Shown piece after piece: positions 15,631-24,910 of a stretch of DNA of 48,737 bases (the stretch's first letter is position 1; every line of letters begins with the position of its first letter). The translations under genes were made by a program, and so were the position numbers. Source of the DNA: Planctomycetota bacterium (GTDB taxonomy: Bacteria; Planctomycetota; PUPC01; JACPCR01); NCBI GenBank assembly GCA_027625095.1, contig JAQBXN010000059.1:1-48737 (forward strand), written 5' to 3'. A model generated the notes under the pieces. The model saw only the letters and a program-made list of their open reading frames with translations, made no database searches and had not been told where the DNA came from.

Positions 15631-16425
15631 TTGATTACCATCACCAGCCCTCAGAACGCTCGAATCAAGAGACTCGTTCGGCTGCGTAAACGGAGCGAAC
15701 GCGACTCCTCCCAGTTGACGGTGATTGATGGAGTCAAAGAAATCCGATGCGCAATGGAAGCAGGCGCCGAAATTGCCGAACTATACGTATGCGAAGAGCT
15801 GCTTGCCGATGGCGACGCCGGCCTGGCCGCGGAGGCGGGGGCCAGGGCATCAGAGTCATACATGGTTTCTGAGGAGGTCTTTCGAAAGGGTGCGTACGGC
15901 GACAGAGTCGAGGGCCTGATTGCCGTCGTGCCCATTCCAATGGTTGAACTGAAAGACCTGAGCCTGGGCGATTGTCCGCTACTGCTCGTCATCGAAGGCC
16001 TTGAAAAACCCGGCAATCTCGGGGCGGTTATTAGATCGGCAGATGCCGCAGGCGTGACAGGAGTCATTGCCTGCGAAGCGAAAACAGACCTTTTCAACCC
16101 CAACGCTATCCGTGCCAGTATCGGAACAATCTTTTCAGTGCCGGTGATCAGGGCATCGAGTTCAGAAACCATCGGATGGCTGAAGAACAATGGCATTCAC
16201 TCAATTGCTGCCACTCCCAACGCGGAAACGAATCATACGGATGCTGATTTCAGAAGACCGACAGCGCTCGTTCTTGGAAGTGAGCATCACGGCCTGACGG
16301 ACACGTGGTTGGAAGGGGCGGATGCGACTATCCGAATACCGATGCAAGGCAAGGCGGATTCACTGAATCTGGCGATGTCGGCGACAATCCTTGCGTTTGA
16401 AGCAGCGAGGCAGAGGGGATGGTGA
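15631..16425 (+). CDS. SpoU/TrmH-family RNA 2'-O-methyltransferase
   Basis: The 264-residue protein has a short N-terminal substrate-binding domain (residues 1-90, with SPQNARIKRLVRLRKRSERD) and a C-terminal SPOUT methyltransferase domain. The three SPOUT motifs are visible: NLGAVIRSADAAG, LVLGSEHHGL and IPMQGKADSLNLAMS. The expected action is SAM-dependent 2'-O-methylation of rRNA or tRNA; which nucleotide cannot be said. Only TTG 15631 can serve as start: a stop codon lies just upstream in frame. The previous gene ends three bases upstream, so translation may be coupled. Confidence 0.9.
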   Translation: MITITSPQNARIKRLVRLRKRSERDSSQLTVIDGVKEIRCAMEAGAEIAELYVCEELLADGDAGLAAEAGARASESYMVSEEVFRKGAYGDRVEGLIAVVPIPMVELKDLSLGDCPLLLVIEGLEKPGNLGAVIRSADAAGVTGVIACEAKTDLFNPNAIRASIGTIFSVPVIRASSSETIGWLKNNGIHSIAATPNAETNHTDADFRRPTALVLGSEHHGLTDTWLEGADATIRIPMQGKADSLNLAMSATILAFEAARQRGW

Positions 16426-16450
16426 GGGCAGGATTCAGAGGTCTGCAATC

Positions 16451-16529
16451 GTGGTCTCCACGCTCCGCGGGGAGTCTTCCGTCTTCGGTCTAAGGTCTTC
16501 CTTCAGGATTCAGGATTCTGCCTTCTTGT
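16451..16529. repeat. 29-nt dispersed repeat followed by a period-7 array
   Basis: Bases 16451-16479 are the exact reverse complement of 43162-43190 (29 of 29). Overlapping its right end, bases 16474-16529 form eight heptads, the first four of the form GTCTNNN and the next four of the form TTCNNNN. The region is the 267-base gap between the SpoU gene and hisC. After it comes a pyrimidine-rich stretch (16640-16690) directly before hisC. Confidence 0.75.
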
Positions 16530-16692
16530 TGGCGTAACGGCATCAGGCGGCTTCTGCCTGCAACCAGGACCCGACTAAACTCCAACGGTGGCCCGATCCT
16601 GGTGCGATTGCGCGAATGGCGACTAACATACCCGGCTTTTCCATCGCTCCGTTTCTCCATCCATCCCTCCCTCCATTCCTCCACTCTTCCCC

Positions 16693-17736
16693 ATGTCCTA
16701 CTTTCGGCCCAACATTGATGCCATGGAGGGTTATACGCCTGGCGAGCAGCCTAAGGGTGACGATTTCATCAAGCTCAACACAAATGAGAATCCCTATCCG
16801 CCGTCCATGAAGGTCTATGATGCCATACGGGAAGAGGTGAACACGAATCTTCGCAAGTACCCCGACCCGGTCTGTCAGGCTGTCCGGGACAAGGCCGCAG
16901 TGATTTACGGACTCACTGCCGATCAGATTATCGTCGGCAACGGCTCGGACGATCTGCTCACCATGATTTGCCGGGCGTTTGTTTCCGAAGGGGAACTCAT
17001 TGTTCAGCCGTATCCCACTTACAGTCTTTATGAAGCCCTGGCACAGATTCAGAACGCGAAGATGAAATCCATCCCTTTCACTGAGTTCAATCACCTGCCG
17101 GAGGATCTGGCGGTGCCGGGCGCAAAAGTAACTTTTGTGGCCAACCCCAATTCACCAACCGGAACGGTGGTATCGTTTGAAGAACTGAGCGAGTTCGCCG
17201 GCCGGATCAAAGGAATTCTGGTGGTAGATGAAGCATATGTCGATTTCGGTGAACGAAATTCTCTCCCGCTGGTCCAGGAGCACGATAACGTCATCATCCT
17301 TCGCACATTTTCAAAATCATTCAGCATGGCGGGGCTCCGTGTGGGCCTCGGATTCGCTCATCCGGGTTTGATCCACGGTCTTATGAAGGTGAAGGATTCC
17401 TATAACGTCAGTCGAATCAGCCAGGCCGCTGCCCTTGCAGCGCTCGAGGATACGGAATATACGGAGGCGATGATCGGACGCGTGCGCTCCACGCGTGGTC
17501 GACTCGTTGTGGCACTTCAGGTGCTTGGGCTTCATGTTTACAGTTCACACTCAAATTTTTTGTGGGTGCGGTGTTCCCAACCTTCTGCAAAATCCATTTA
17601 CGAGGAACTCAAATTGAGGAAGATTCTGGTGCGCTTCTTCAATCATCCCGGTCTGGACGATTGCATTCGCATCACAGTAGGCACAGACGACCAGACAGAC
17701 ACTCTTATCGATGCACTCAAGGACCTGATGGGTTAA
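16693..17736 (+). CDS. hisC: Histidinol-phosphate aminotransferase
   Basis: The 347-residue class II PLP aminotransferase converts imidazole-acetol phosphate and glutamate to histidinol phosphate. PLP lysine is Lys208 in RTFSKSFSMAGLRVG. NPNSPTG (151-157) and DEAYVDF (179-185) are the cofactor-contact motifs. The substrate-binding N-terminus LNTNENPYPPS is also typical. Start ATG 16693 follows a pyrimidine-rich stretch; no Shine-Dalgarno is visible. hisB lies four bases downstream of the stop codon, so the two are co-transcribed. Confidence 0.95.
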   Translation: MSYFRPNIDAMEGYTPGEQPKGDDFIKLNTNENPYPPSMKVYDAIREEVNTNLRKYPDPVCQAVRDKAAVIYGLTADQIIVGNGSDDLLTMICRAFVSEGELIVQPYPTYSLYEALAQIQNAKMKSIPFTEFNHLPEDLAVPGAKVTFVANPNSPTGTVVSFEELSEFAGRIKGILVVDEAYVDFGERNSLPLVQEHDNVIILRTFSKSFSMAGLRVGLGFAHPGLIHGLMKVKDSYNVSRISQAAALAALEDTEYTEAMIGRVRSTRGRLVVALQVLGLHVYSSHSNFLWVRCSQPSAKSIYEELKLRKILVRFFNHPGLDDCIRITVGTDDQTDTLIDALKDLMG

Positions 17737-17740
17737 TCCA

Positions 17741-18346
17741 ATGGCAAAACGAAACGAAACGAAAAGGCAGTCGAAAATTGATCGCAAGACCAGGGAGACG
17801 GAAATCGCAGTCAGCCTGGATCTGGATGGGCAGGGGCAATGCCATGCTGAGACTGGCGTGCCTTTCCTCGATCACATGCTCGAGCTTTTCACCAAACACG
17901 GCTTCATCGATCTCAGTGTCATAGCCAAGGGGGATCTGGATGTGGACGGCCACCACACGGTTGAAGATGTTGGCATCTGTATCGGACAGGCCATCCGGGA
18001 GGCTCTCGGGGATAAGAAGGGGATACGCCGATACGGTTTTGCCAGCGTGCCTCTTGATGAAGCACTTGCACAGGTCACGGTCGATCTCAGTGGCAGGTCG
18101 TTCCTTGTGCTGAATGCGGATCTCGGGCAGCAGTTCGTGGGCACTTTTGATCCTGACCTGGTGCATGATTTCTTTCATTCGCTGGCGGCGAACGCCCAAA
18201 TCACACTCCACGTAAACGTCCTTTACGGCCGCAACACTCACCATAAAATTGAGTGCATCTTCAAGGCATTTGCCCGCGCCCTGGCAGAGGCGGTCAGCAA
18301 TGATCCTCGGCAGACAGGCGTCCCTTCCACCAAAGGCGTTCTATGA
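17741..18346 (+). CDS. hisB: Imidazoleglycerol-phosphate dehydratase
   Basis: This 201-residue metal enzyme dehydrates imidazole glycerol phosphate to imidazole acetol phosphate in histidine synthesis. Histidine-rich metal sites are clear: FLDHMLELFTKHG (42-54), DGHHTVEDVG (69-78), the DFFHSL-type HDFFHSLAANA and RNTHHKIECIFKAFA near the C-terminus. The N-terminal 18 residues are rich in lysine and arginine and are dispensable in relatives. It follows hisC by four bases. A hairpin with a T-rich tail lies about 250 bases downstream. Confidence 0.96.
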   Translation: MAKRNETKRQSKIDRKTRETEIAVSLDLDGQGQCHAETGVPFLDHMLELFTKHGFIDLSVIAKGDLDVDGHHTVEDVGICIGQAIREALGDKKGIRRYGFASVPLDEALAQVTVDLSGRSFLVLNADLGQQFVGTFDPDLVHDFFHSLAANAQITLHVNVLYGRNTHHKIECIFKAFARALAEAVSNDPRQTGVPSTKGVL

Positions 18347-18597
18347 GCACTGAGCGGTTCAGCCCTCTGAGCGCTCCCGGTCGACGTCTCTTCCTCCCGC
18401 AAAGGGCTTCGGGCCACCATCACGAATGAAATTTACCAATTCTGTTTCTATTGGATGATTGCCGGGCGAGCGCAATCTTTGCATCCACTTCTCTGACTGG
18501 ATTCTTCCCGAATATCCTTGGTGCATCGGGTGTTAAGACGTAGAATCTTTGTCTGTCGCTCCCCGCGGCACGCCTGACATAACCCACCCGCCTCAAT
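18347..18597. other. Intergenic region between hisB and mreD
   Basis: No gene is supported. A frame on the minus strand (18420-18686) has a composition unlike the neighbouring proteins and overlaps mreD. No mreC sequence is recognisable here, although mreC usually precedes mreD. Confidence 0.4.
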
Positions 18598-18623
18598 CGC
18601 CGCTCCCTTGCGGCGTTCTTTTC
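18598..18623 (+). terminator. Candidate intrinsic terminator after hisCB
   Basis: CGCCGC (18598-18603) pairs with GCGGCG (18610-18615) around a six-base loop, followed by TTCTTTTC. It would end the hisCB transcript. The T-run is interrupted, so efficiency is uncertain. Its presence argues against the upstream TTG (18608) as a start for mreD. Confidence 0.5.
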
Positions 18624-18664
18624 ATTCTGGTTCGTTCCTATACTCGCGCTCCCTCTCCGAGTTC

Positions 18665-19174
18665 GTGGCACAGTTAACGATTGCATTCTTCATTTTTATG
18701 GGTCTGACCCTTCAGACCAGTGTCTTTGGTTTCCTGCCCATTCTTGGCGCGCGGCCGGACCTCCTTATGGCGCTTCTCATCTTCCTTGCGCTGTATTCTC
18801 ACGAAGACACCTGGCCGTTGCGGTATTGGTTCGTCGGACTTGGGAAAGACATCTGTTCCGCCGGTCCTCCCGGTCTCTATGCGCTGACGTTCATGCTGGT
18901 CGGCGTTCTCGTCCATCGGATGAGGAAAGATATATATCGGGAACTCTGGTCCACTCGTATCTGGCTGGTCTTCTTTGGCGTGGTAGTTGCCAATGGTGCT
19001 GCTGCTCTCAGCCAGGCATTGATTTTCGGCAATTACCGCCTGCTTGAGATCACTGCTGGTGTCTTTATCGAAGCGGCCTACTCCGCGCTCGCTGCACCCT
19101 TCTTCATGCTGCTGATGAAGCTGTGCCGATTCTTCCTGCGCATTCCAAAGAGGGAACTGGGCCGTGCAATATAA
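18665..19174 (+). CDS. mreD: Rod-shape-determining protein MreD
   Basis: This 169-residue membrane protein carries hydrophobic stretches at about 3-25, 28-52, 61-84, 95-120 and 128-152. It matches MreD in length and topology, and in gene position directly before PBP2 and rodA. MreD links the MreB scaffold to the elongation peptidoglycan machinery in the inner membrane. GTG 18665 (VAQLTIAFF) is my choice because it puts the first membrane segment at the N-terminus; a TTG at 18608 lies in the loop of a candidate terminator, and the next in-frame ATG is 11 codons into the domain. The stop overlaps the next start by 11 bases. The usual partners mreB and mreC are not in the window. Confidence 0.75.
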   Translation: MAQLTIAFFIFMGLTLQTSVFGFLPILGARPDLLMALLIFLALYSHEDTWPLRYWFVGLGKDICSAGPPGLYALTFMLVGVLVHRMRKDIYRELWSTRIWLVFFGVVVANGAAALSQALIFGNYRLLEITAGVFIEAAYSALAAPFFMLLMKLCRFFLRIPKRELGRAI

Positions 19175-21515
19175 AACGCGCCTCTACATTTTCTTTGGAA
19201 CCATTTCCGTTTTCTGCTTCGGGCTTGTCCCTTTGCGACTTTTTGAATTGCAGGTGATACACCAGGACTACTACGACGAACTCGTTGAGGAGCGCCGAGT
19301 TCGCCAGGATCAGGTGGATGCACCACGAGGCAGAATCCTTGCCCGGGACGGCACGGTCCTGACCACGGACGCGGCAACCTTCGATCTGAAAATCCATCTG
19401 CGGCTGATCAAAGATGAAGCCGAACTGATAGCGAAGCTCTCCCGCATCACAGCCATCCCCGAATTCAAGATTGCGTATGAGCTGGAAAGCCTGCGGCAGT
19501 CAGCCATTGCGGACAGAGTAGGAGAAGCACTTCAGGAAGTAGCGTCGGGACAAAGGCCCTTGGGTTGGAATTACAAGATTGCAGAACATGTCCCTCTGGA
19601 ATCATCCGCAAGGGCAGGCATCGAAGAAGACCTGCCGGCTGGAGTGACGCTTTTTAAAGAACAGAGGCGGAGGTGGTTTTTCTTCAAGAAGGAGGCCGGC
19701 GAATATTCGGTCTGGGTAGACTTTTTGAAGTTTGAAGGGCCGGCCGACGATCCATATCAGTTAGTGAAATCTAACAACGGCAAAGTGCCCGTTCTGCTTG
19801 GATCGCTTCTCCATCTTGACTCTGAGGCCCTTGCCGAAAAGTTGGATGAATCAAGAGCTGTGCTGCATGAAAAGATTCTTCGCCGAACCGAACCGATGGT
19901 CTTGATACCCAATCTGTCCTACGAGACCATGATCCGCGTCGCCAGCAGCGCGTCCGAGGTGCTGGCCGCCAGCATTGGCACACGAAGCGTGCGGAGGTAT
20001 CTGCAGAAGCAGCTTTTGGGGCAGGTCCTCGGCACGACCGGTAAGCCGAATGAGGCCCAGCTCAAGGAGTGGTTAAAAGATTCAGAAGACATCTGGATTC
20101 GCCGCTGGGCACGTTCAGGAATCAGGCCGAGTTCGAGTGCCTTCTTCTTTGTTACTCTGAATCGTGAGCTTGCCAAAATCGGGCTTACGCAGGATGACAT
20201 GGTTGGCCGATCAGGTATCGAATCTGTATTCGAGGAGAATTTGCGCGGACGCCGCGGACGGCGGTGGGTGGAACGCGATTCTCGCAACCGGATACAAGAG
20301 GTTCTCGACAATGATGAATCGCATGCCGGGCATAATGTCGTCCTGACCATTGAGCCTCGTCTGCAGAAGATTCTTGAGGAAGAATTCGATAGCGAGGCCG
20401 GTGCAGCGATATTCATGGACGTCCGAACCGGTGAAATTCTCGCTACGGGCTCCTTCCCGAATTTCGATCCCAATGATCTTGTTCCACCGGTTTCACAGGA
20501 AACCGTTGACCGGCTTTACCGAAGTAAGTCACAGCCGACGATAAATCGGGCGTTCGGCAGCCAGTATCCGCTTGGATCGATCTTCAAAATTCTGTCGAGT
20601 ATCAGTATGCTGGAAGAGGGGATCATCCAGCCCGATTCCCACATCAACTGCCAAGGCGCTTTATTTCCAAACAACCGTACCAGATTCCGTTGCTGGGCCA
20701 AGTGGGGACATCAGGAGATCAACGTGCAGCAGGCCCTGCAACAATCGTGCAATGTTTTCTATTACATATGCGCAGATCGCGCAGGACCTGACCCAATACT
20801 GAAGTGGGCGAAGGAATTTGAATTTGGAGAGAGGCCGGGCACAGAGGTGCGTGCGTACGAGAGCAGCGGCCTGTTGCCTGATGCCGATTGGAAAGATAGG
20901 CGATTGAACGAGCCGTGGTATAAAGGTGACACACGCAACCTCTCGATTGGTCAAGGATATCTGACGGTTTCGCCACTCCAGGTTGTCCGGATGATGGCAG
21001 CGGTTGCCAACGGCGGCATGTTGACCAGACCGCGGCTGGTGAAGGAGATCATCGATGAGGATTTCCGCCAGGTGAAATTCAGGGACACAGACACGAGTGA
21101 TGTGCAGCGCATCGCCATATCCGCCTCGACGCTGGAAGTTGTTCGCCAAGGCCTCTTTGACGTAGTCAACACCAGGCAAGGTACGGCGAGCAAGGCATTT
21201 AAGGACAGCCCTCTGCCATTTCACCTTGCAGGTAAGACCAGCACCGCGCAGTCCGGTCGCGCCGACGGAAATGTCGGCTGGTTCGCCGGTTACTATCCTG
21301 CAGAACAACCCCGCATCGCTTTTGCAGTTGTGTGTGAGGGCCTCCTCCGTGCCGAAAATGACGGAGACGCAGAAGAACACGGAGGCGACGTCGTCGCGCC
21401 CATCGTCCGAAGAATTCTGGAAAGATACGAGATCCCCGCGCAACCATCGAAAGTCGTGATGAATGAGGATTCAGGAGCCAGGATTCAAAAAACTGAAGTC
21501 ATCCCTCCCCGCTGA
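19164..21515 (+). CDS. mrdA: Penicillin-binding protein 2 (elongation transpeptidase)
   Basis: The 783-residue protein is the class B PBP that crosslinks peptidoglycan during rod elongation. A single N-terminal membrane segment (residues 5-27) is followed by the dimerisation region, with RGRILARDG near 50, and the transpeptidase domain. Active-site motifs are Ser472-Ile-Phe-Lys475 (SxxK), Ser528-Cys-Asn530 (SxN) and Lys691-Thr-Ser693. The usual third motif is KTG, so KTS is a variation. Length is above typical PBP2 (about 630) owing to an inserted region around 130-330. Start GTG 19164 has AGGGA about nine bases upstream and overlaps mreD by 11 bases. The last 28 bases of coding sequence carry a short period-7 repeat. 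RodA follows 26 bases later. Confidence 0.93.
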   Translation: MQYKTRLYIFFGTISVFCFGLVPLRLFELQVIHQDYYDELVEERRVRQDQVDAPRGRILARDGTVLTTDAATFDLKIHLRLIKDEAELIAKLSRITAIPEFKIAYELESLRQSAIADRVGEALQEVASGQRPLGWNYKIAEHVPLESSARAGIEEDLPAGVTLFKEQRRRWFFFKKEAGEYSVWVDFLKFEGPADDPYQLVKSNNGKVPVLLGSLLHLDSEALAEKLDESRAVLHEKILRRTEPMVLIPNLSYETMIRVASSASEVLAASIGTRSVRRYLQKQLLGQVLGTTGKPNEAQLKEWLKDSEDIWIRRWARSGIRPSSSAFFFVTLNRELAKIGLTQDDMVGRSGIESVFEENLRGRRGRRWVERDSRNRIQEVLDNDESHAGHNVVLTIEPRLQKILEEEFDSEAGAAIFMDVRTGEILATGSFPNFDPNDLVPPVSQETVDRLYRSKSQPTINRAFGSQYPLGSIFKILSSISMLEEGIIQPDSHINCQGALFPNNRTRFRCWAKWGHQEINVQQALQQSCNVFYYICADRAGPDPILKWAKEFEFGERPGTEVRAYESSGLLPDADWKDRRLNEPWYKGDTRNLSIGQGYLTVSPLQVVRMMAAVANGGMLTRPRLVKEIIDEDFRQVKFRDTDTSDVQRIAISASTLEVVRQGLFDVVNTRQGTASKAFKDSPLPFHLAGKTSTAQSGRADGNVGWFAGYYPAEQPRIAFAVVCEGLLRAENDGDAEEHGGDVVAPIVRRILERYEIPAQPSKVVMNEDSGARIQKTEVIPPR
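21462..21489. repeat. Period-7 repeat inside the mrdA coding end
   Basis: Four heptads (AATGAGG, ATTCAGG, AGCCAGG, ATTCAAA) lie in the last dozen codons of mrdA, so the repeat contributes the C-terminal residues of PBP2. The family is otherwise mostly intergenic in this window. Confidence 0.6.
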
Positions 21516-21541
21516 CCTTATTTCCAACACTCCAACACTCC

Positions 21542-22798
21542 ATGCTTACCCGTAAAAACCTCAGGAACTTGAGTTGGCCGATTCTCATTGAGGTCGCCAT
21601 CTTGCTCACGATTGGGGTTGTGTTCATTCACAGCGGCTCGGGCATTCTGACCGGGCCGAAAGGAGAGGCTATACAGCTTGCTCGCGCCAAGAAACAGTTG
21701 GTGTGGATTGCACTCAGTACAATTGTGCTGCTGTTCACAATTATTCCCCATTACAAGACATTCGTTGAAAACGGTTTTGTGATTTACGGCGCATGCGTGG
21801 CGCTGCTGATCGTGCTGCTCATCGGTGCACGACTCGGGATATTTCCGGTGATCAATGGTGTCAGCCGCTGGATACCGTTCGGATTTATGATGGTGCAACC
21901 GTCTGAGTTCATGAAAATTGGCCTGATTCTTTGCCTCGCCCGTTACATGCAATATCGAGAAACTCACCGAACCTGGTACGGCCTGACGGTCCCGTTCCTC
22001 CTGACCCTGGGGCCGATGGCCCTTATCATGCGACAGCCTGATCTCGGGACGGCATTACTCTTTCTACCAGTGTTGTTTTCGATATTGTTCGTGGCTGGCT
22101 CAAGGCTGCGACATCTGCTGGTGATATTGGGCATGGCCGTTTGCACGGCGCCACCGATGTTTTTCTTTGTGCTAAAGTCGTATCAGCAGAAGCGGATCAT
22201 TTACTTCATCAAACAGTCTGAGATTGACAGCCCTGCGGCGATGAACGAACTCTATCAACTCATCCAGTCGAAACTTGCCATAGGCTCTGGAGGCATGGTC
22301 GGAAAGGGCTGGATGGAAGGCACCATGAACCGGCTTAATTTCCTGCCGGTACGGACCACCGATTTCATATTTGCTGTCATCGGCGAGGAGATTGGCTTTG
22401 CAGGCCTGATGTTTGTGCTACTGGTCTTCTTCTTCTTTTTCGCATCGGCACTGACCATTGCCGACCGGCAGAAAGATCCGTCCGGCCGCCTTCTGGTCAT
22501 CGGCACGATCGCCCTACTGGCCACCCAACTCTACATCAACACGGCGATGACCATCGGCCTGATGCCGATCACCGGTCTGACCCTGCCGTTCGTCAGCTAT
22601 GGGGGCTCTTCACTGATCACCTCGTTCTTTCTATTGGGCCTGATCCTGAACGTCAGCATGCGTCCCCATGAATCTGTGGCAGGAGATGATTTTGAATATG
22701 ACGACGACATCCGACGGCGATCTAAAGAACGGCGGCAGGAGAAGGAGAAAGTGCTTTGGGAATTTGCGGTCCGAAAGGGGCAGGAGGAAGAGGGATGA
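21542..22798 (+). CDS. rodA: Peptidoglycan glycosyltransferase RodA
   Basis: The 418-residue SEDS-family membrane protein has around ten membrane helices. It polymerises lipid II with PBP2 during elongation. Diagnostic motifs are GVSRWI near residue 105, MMVQPSEFMKIGLIL, the MRQPDLGTALLFLP block in mid-protein, FAVIGEEIGF, and the C-terminal LPFVSYGGSSLI. The last 35 residues are highly charged and extended (RRRSKERRQEKEK). The start is ATG 21542, 26 bases after mrdA; no Shine-Dalgarno is seen. mreD-mrdA-rodA read as one operon. Confidence 0.93.
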   Translation: MLTRKNLRNLSWPILIEVAILLTIGVVFIHSGSGILTGPKGEAIQLARAKKQLVWIALSTIVLLFTIIPHYKTFVENGFVIYGACVALLIVLLIGARLGIFPVINGVSRWIPFGFMMVQPSEFMKIGLILCLARYMQYRETHRTWYGLTVPFLLTLGPMALIMRQPDLGTALLFLPVLFSILFVAGSRLRHLLVILGMAVCTAPPMFFFVLKSYQQKRIIYFIKQSEIDSPAAMNELYQLIQSKLAIGSGGMVGKGWMEGTMNRLNFLPVRTTDFIFAVIGEEIGFAGLMFVLLVFFFFFASALTIADRQKDPSGRLLVIGTIALLATQLYINTAMTIGLMPITGLTLPFVSYGGSSLITSFFLLGLILNVSMRPHESVAGDDFEYDDDIRRRSKERRQEKEKVLWEFAVRKGQEEEG

Positions 22799-22836
22799 AG
22801 AGGAGAATGGGGAATGGGAGAAGATTGAGTGGAGGA

Positions 22837-22871
22837 GTGGTGGATGGTGGATGGTGAATAGTCTGACGAGT
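22837..22871. repeat. Period-7 short tandem repeat
   Basis: Heptads such as ATGGTGG and ATGGTGA follow each other at 22837-22857; the pattern fades by 22871. It lies in the 126-base gap between rodA and the convergent YfhO-like gene. Confidence 0.5.
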
Positions 22872-22924
22872 CGATCGGAGCTGAGACGAGTCCTGACGAG
22901 CGGCAATGCCTCTCGTCTGGCGAT

Positions 22925-24910
22925 TCATGCTCGTAATGTCCTGGCTTGGCGAGGGTCGAGTGCTCCGGCCACGAATGCCGAGCACAAGAATGCCAACATC
23001 GTCAAAGAGGCATACAGACCAACCCTGAATGCCCTCGGTTCATAAATAAGGGAATCTGAATTCAGTGATGCCGCAGACGCCTTCTGGATTGCTGAAAACA
23101 TGTATTGAGACCGGACGATCCGGGATTCACCTGCATCCGATAGGGCCCGCATATTTCCGCTGTGGCGGATTGAAAAGTAAAGACCGTTGAAATCAGAGCC
23201 ATCGGCCGCGGGCATAGCAGGCGGATCGCATTCAAGGACCACTTTAGGTTTGCCTGATTCAGATGCAGAAGAAATGGCCTGCCAGGCCCCCTGCCTGTCT
23301 GAGCAAAAGACTAATTCCACATGTTGCGGTGCCTCGGGAAGAATGCTGTAGGGCTGGAATTCCCACGGCGTGATATTGAGGCGAAATACTTTCCATAGAG
23401 TACTCGCGACTTCCACCTCCTCCAGGACAGAGGATCGTCTCAATTGACTCGATAGCTCACGATCCAGCAGGAGTGCTAAAACCGCCGCATTCGCATCAAC
23501 CAGAATGTACTGGCAACCAGCCATCTGCAGCATTCCCGGCGATCTGACAAAGGATGCATACGCCGCTCCTCCTGCTGACGGACGCGACTCTTCTCCCAGT
23601 GAGGTGTATCGAATGACATCCGAAGGTACGTAACGGCTGAATCCTGATACTGATTCCAGCCCGTAAGGAATCCATCTGGAATGCGACATCGGCATGGTCG
23701 TCATGTCGGCAATTCGGTGTCCAGGCTTTGCACCAAGCTGCCTGACCAGGCTCTGTTCCTCCATTCGCATTTCCTCAAAGTCCTTCATCCGCATCTTTGG
23801 TATCCAGCGACCGCCTGACCAGAAAAGCGTGAGTACATGGAGTCCTACCAGCGAACGCAAAACCGACGGGCGAAAGGCTGGCAATCGCATTCCGGCAGTC
23901 CTTCCTGCTATCTCATCTGCCCCATGTCCGGCCAATCCTGAAAAGCCAATGGTCGCGATCGCCATAGCTGCAGGCGATACAAAACCACACGCAAGTCCCG
24001 CCAACCCGAGCACGCCAAACACGATTCCCTGGCGTCTGAAAAGTCCCGCGCCTGCGAGCGGAAGAAACATCACCCCGAGAAACAAGCTGCCTTCGCCGGC
24101 AAGGCCCGGCACGATGAAATTCAGCGGATGCACGCTTTCGTGAAAGCGGGGTACGGCCTGTTCGAGAAGCTCCACAAGTGGTAATCCCTGAACTGCCGCA
24201 AGGCCGGCGCCGGAAAGCAACATGAAGCCTCCGCATCCTATGATTCGCCGACGAGAATACCGAAAACCGCCAAAGCCCGAATCAAGAACGACCAAGAGCA
24301 GGGCCCCAAACTGCGAGCAAAGCGCCACCGCAAAGTCACCTGCCAGCATTTGAAAGCCCGCGACCGCACCGAGCGTCGCATGCCTTCGCAGACCTCCTTT
24401 GAGGACGCACTGCTCCATGCACAGGAAGAGCCCGGGCATCCAGGCCAGGCTGGACAGGGTGGGCAGTTGAGCGACTTGGGACATGACAAAGCCGCTGAAA
24501 GCCCATGTCCCTGCGGCGGTAAAGCATCCCAATCGCCCCATACCTCTTCTATGGAAGAAAAGATAAGCGAGCATCCCGCTCAGTAGCACATGCACCGCCA
24601 CCAGTACCCCAAGTGCCCGGTGTACCGGCAGGAGAAACGCCAGCCAGGTCGGGGGATAGCACAAGGCCAATTCCGGATTGGCCAGAAGAGGGAAACCGCA
24701 GAATACGGCTGATGTCCAGAGAGGGATCATCCCACTGCCAAGGTGTTCTCTCGCCTCGCTCAGGTAGCGGAAGCTGATGAAATCAAGCTCACGTCCAAGC
24801 AGGAGGAATTGTCCAACCAGCCCCTGCGAAAAGAGCAGCAGCGTGAGCGCGGCAAGCAGGAGAGCTCCTTTCACTGCATCGTTCGTTCTGATGTCTTTTA
24901 ACAATTTCAT
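22925..24910 (-). CDS. YfhO-like integral membrane protein
   Basis: The 661-residue protein has about ten membrane helices in its N-terminal two thirds, then a soluble region (about 370-620), then a last hydrophobic helix. Landmarks of the YfhO family are the early WTSAVFCGFPLLANPELALCYPP, AYLFFHRRG and WAFSGFVMSQ. YfhO proteins have a GT-C-type glycosyltransferase architecture and are linked to lipoteichoic acid or cell-surface glycan decoration; the substrate here is unknown. The end also carries FTGDARQA-type residues after the final helix. The start is ATG 24910; no Shine-Dalgarno is visible. It is divergent from the alpha/alpha-toroid gene and convergent with rodA. Confidence 0.8.
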   Translation of the reverse strand: MKLLKDIRTNDAVKGALLLAALTLLLFSQGLVGQFLLLGRELDFISFRYLSEAREHLGSGMIPLWTSAVFCGFPLLANPELALCYPPTWLAFLLPVHRALGVLVAVHVLLSGMLAYLFFHRRGMGRLGCFTAAGTWAFSGFVMSQVAQLPTLSSLAWMPGLFLCMEQCVLKGGLRRHATLGAVAGFQMLAGDFAVALCSQFGALLLVVLDSGFGGFRYSRRRIIGCGGFMLLSGAGLAAVQGLPLVELLEQAVPRFHESVHPLNFIVPGLAGEGSLFLGVMFLPLAGAGLFRRQGIVFGVLGLAGLACGFVSPAAMAIATIGFSGLAGHGADEIAGRTAGMRLPAFRPSVLRSLVGLHVLTLFWSGGRWIPKMRMKDFEEMRMEEQSLVRQLGAKPGHRIADMTTMPMSHSRWIPYGLESVSGFSRYVPSDVIRYTSLGEESRPSAGGAAYASFVRSPGMLQMAGCQYILVDANAAVLALLLDRELSSQLRRSSVLEEVEVASTLWKVFRLNITPWEFQPYSILPEAPQHVELVFCSDRQGAWQAISSASESGKPKVVLECDPPAMPAADGSDFNGLYFSIRHSGNMRALSDAGESRIVRSQYMFSAIQKASAASLNSDSLIYEPRAFRVGLYASLTMLAFLCSAFVAGALDPRQARTLRA

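Noticed and set aside
18608..18664. TTG 18608 as the start of mreD
   Set aside because: It lies in the loop of a candidate terminator hairpin and would add a hydrophilic extension not typical of MreD.
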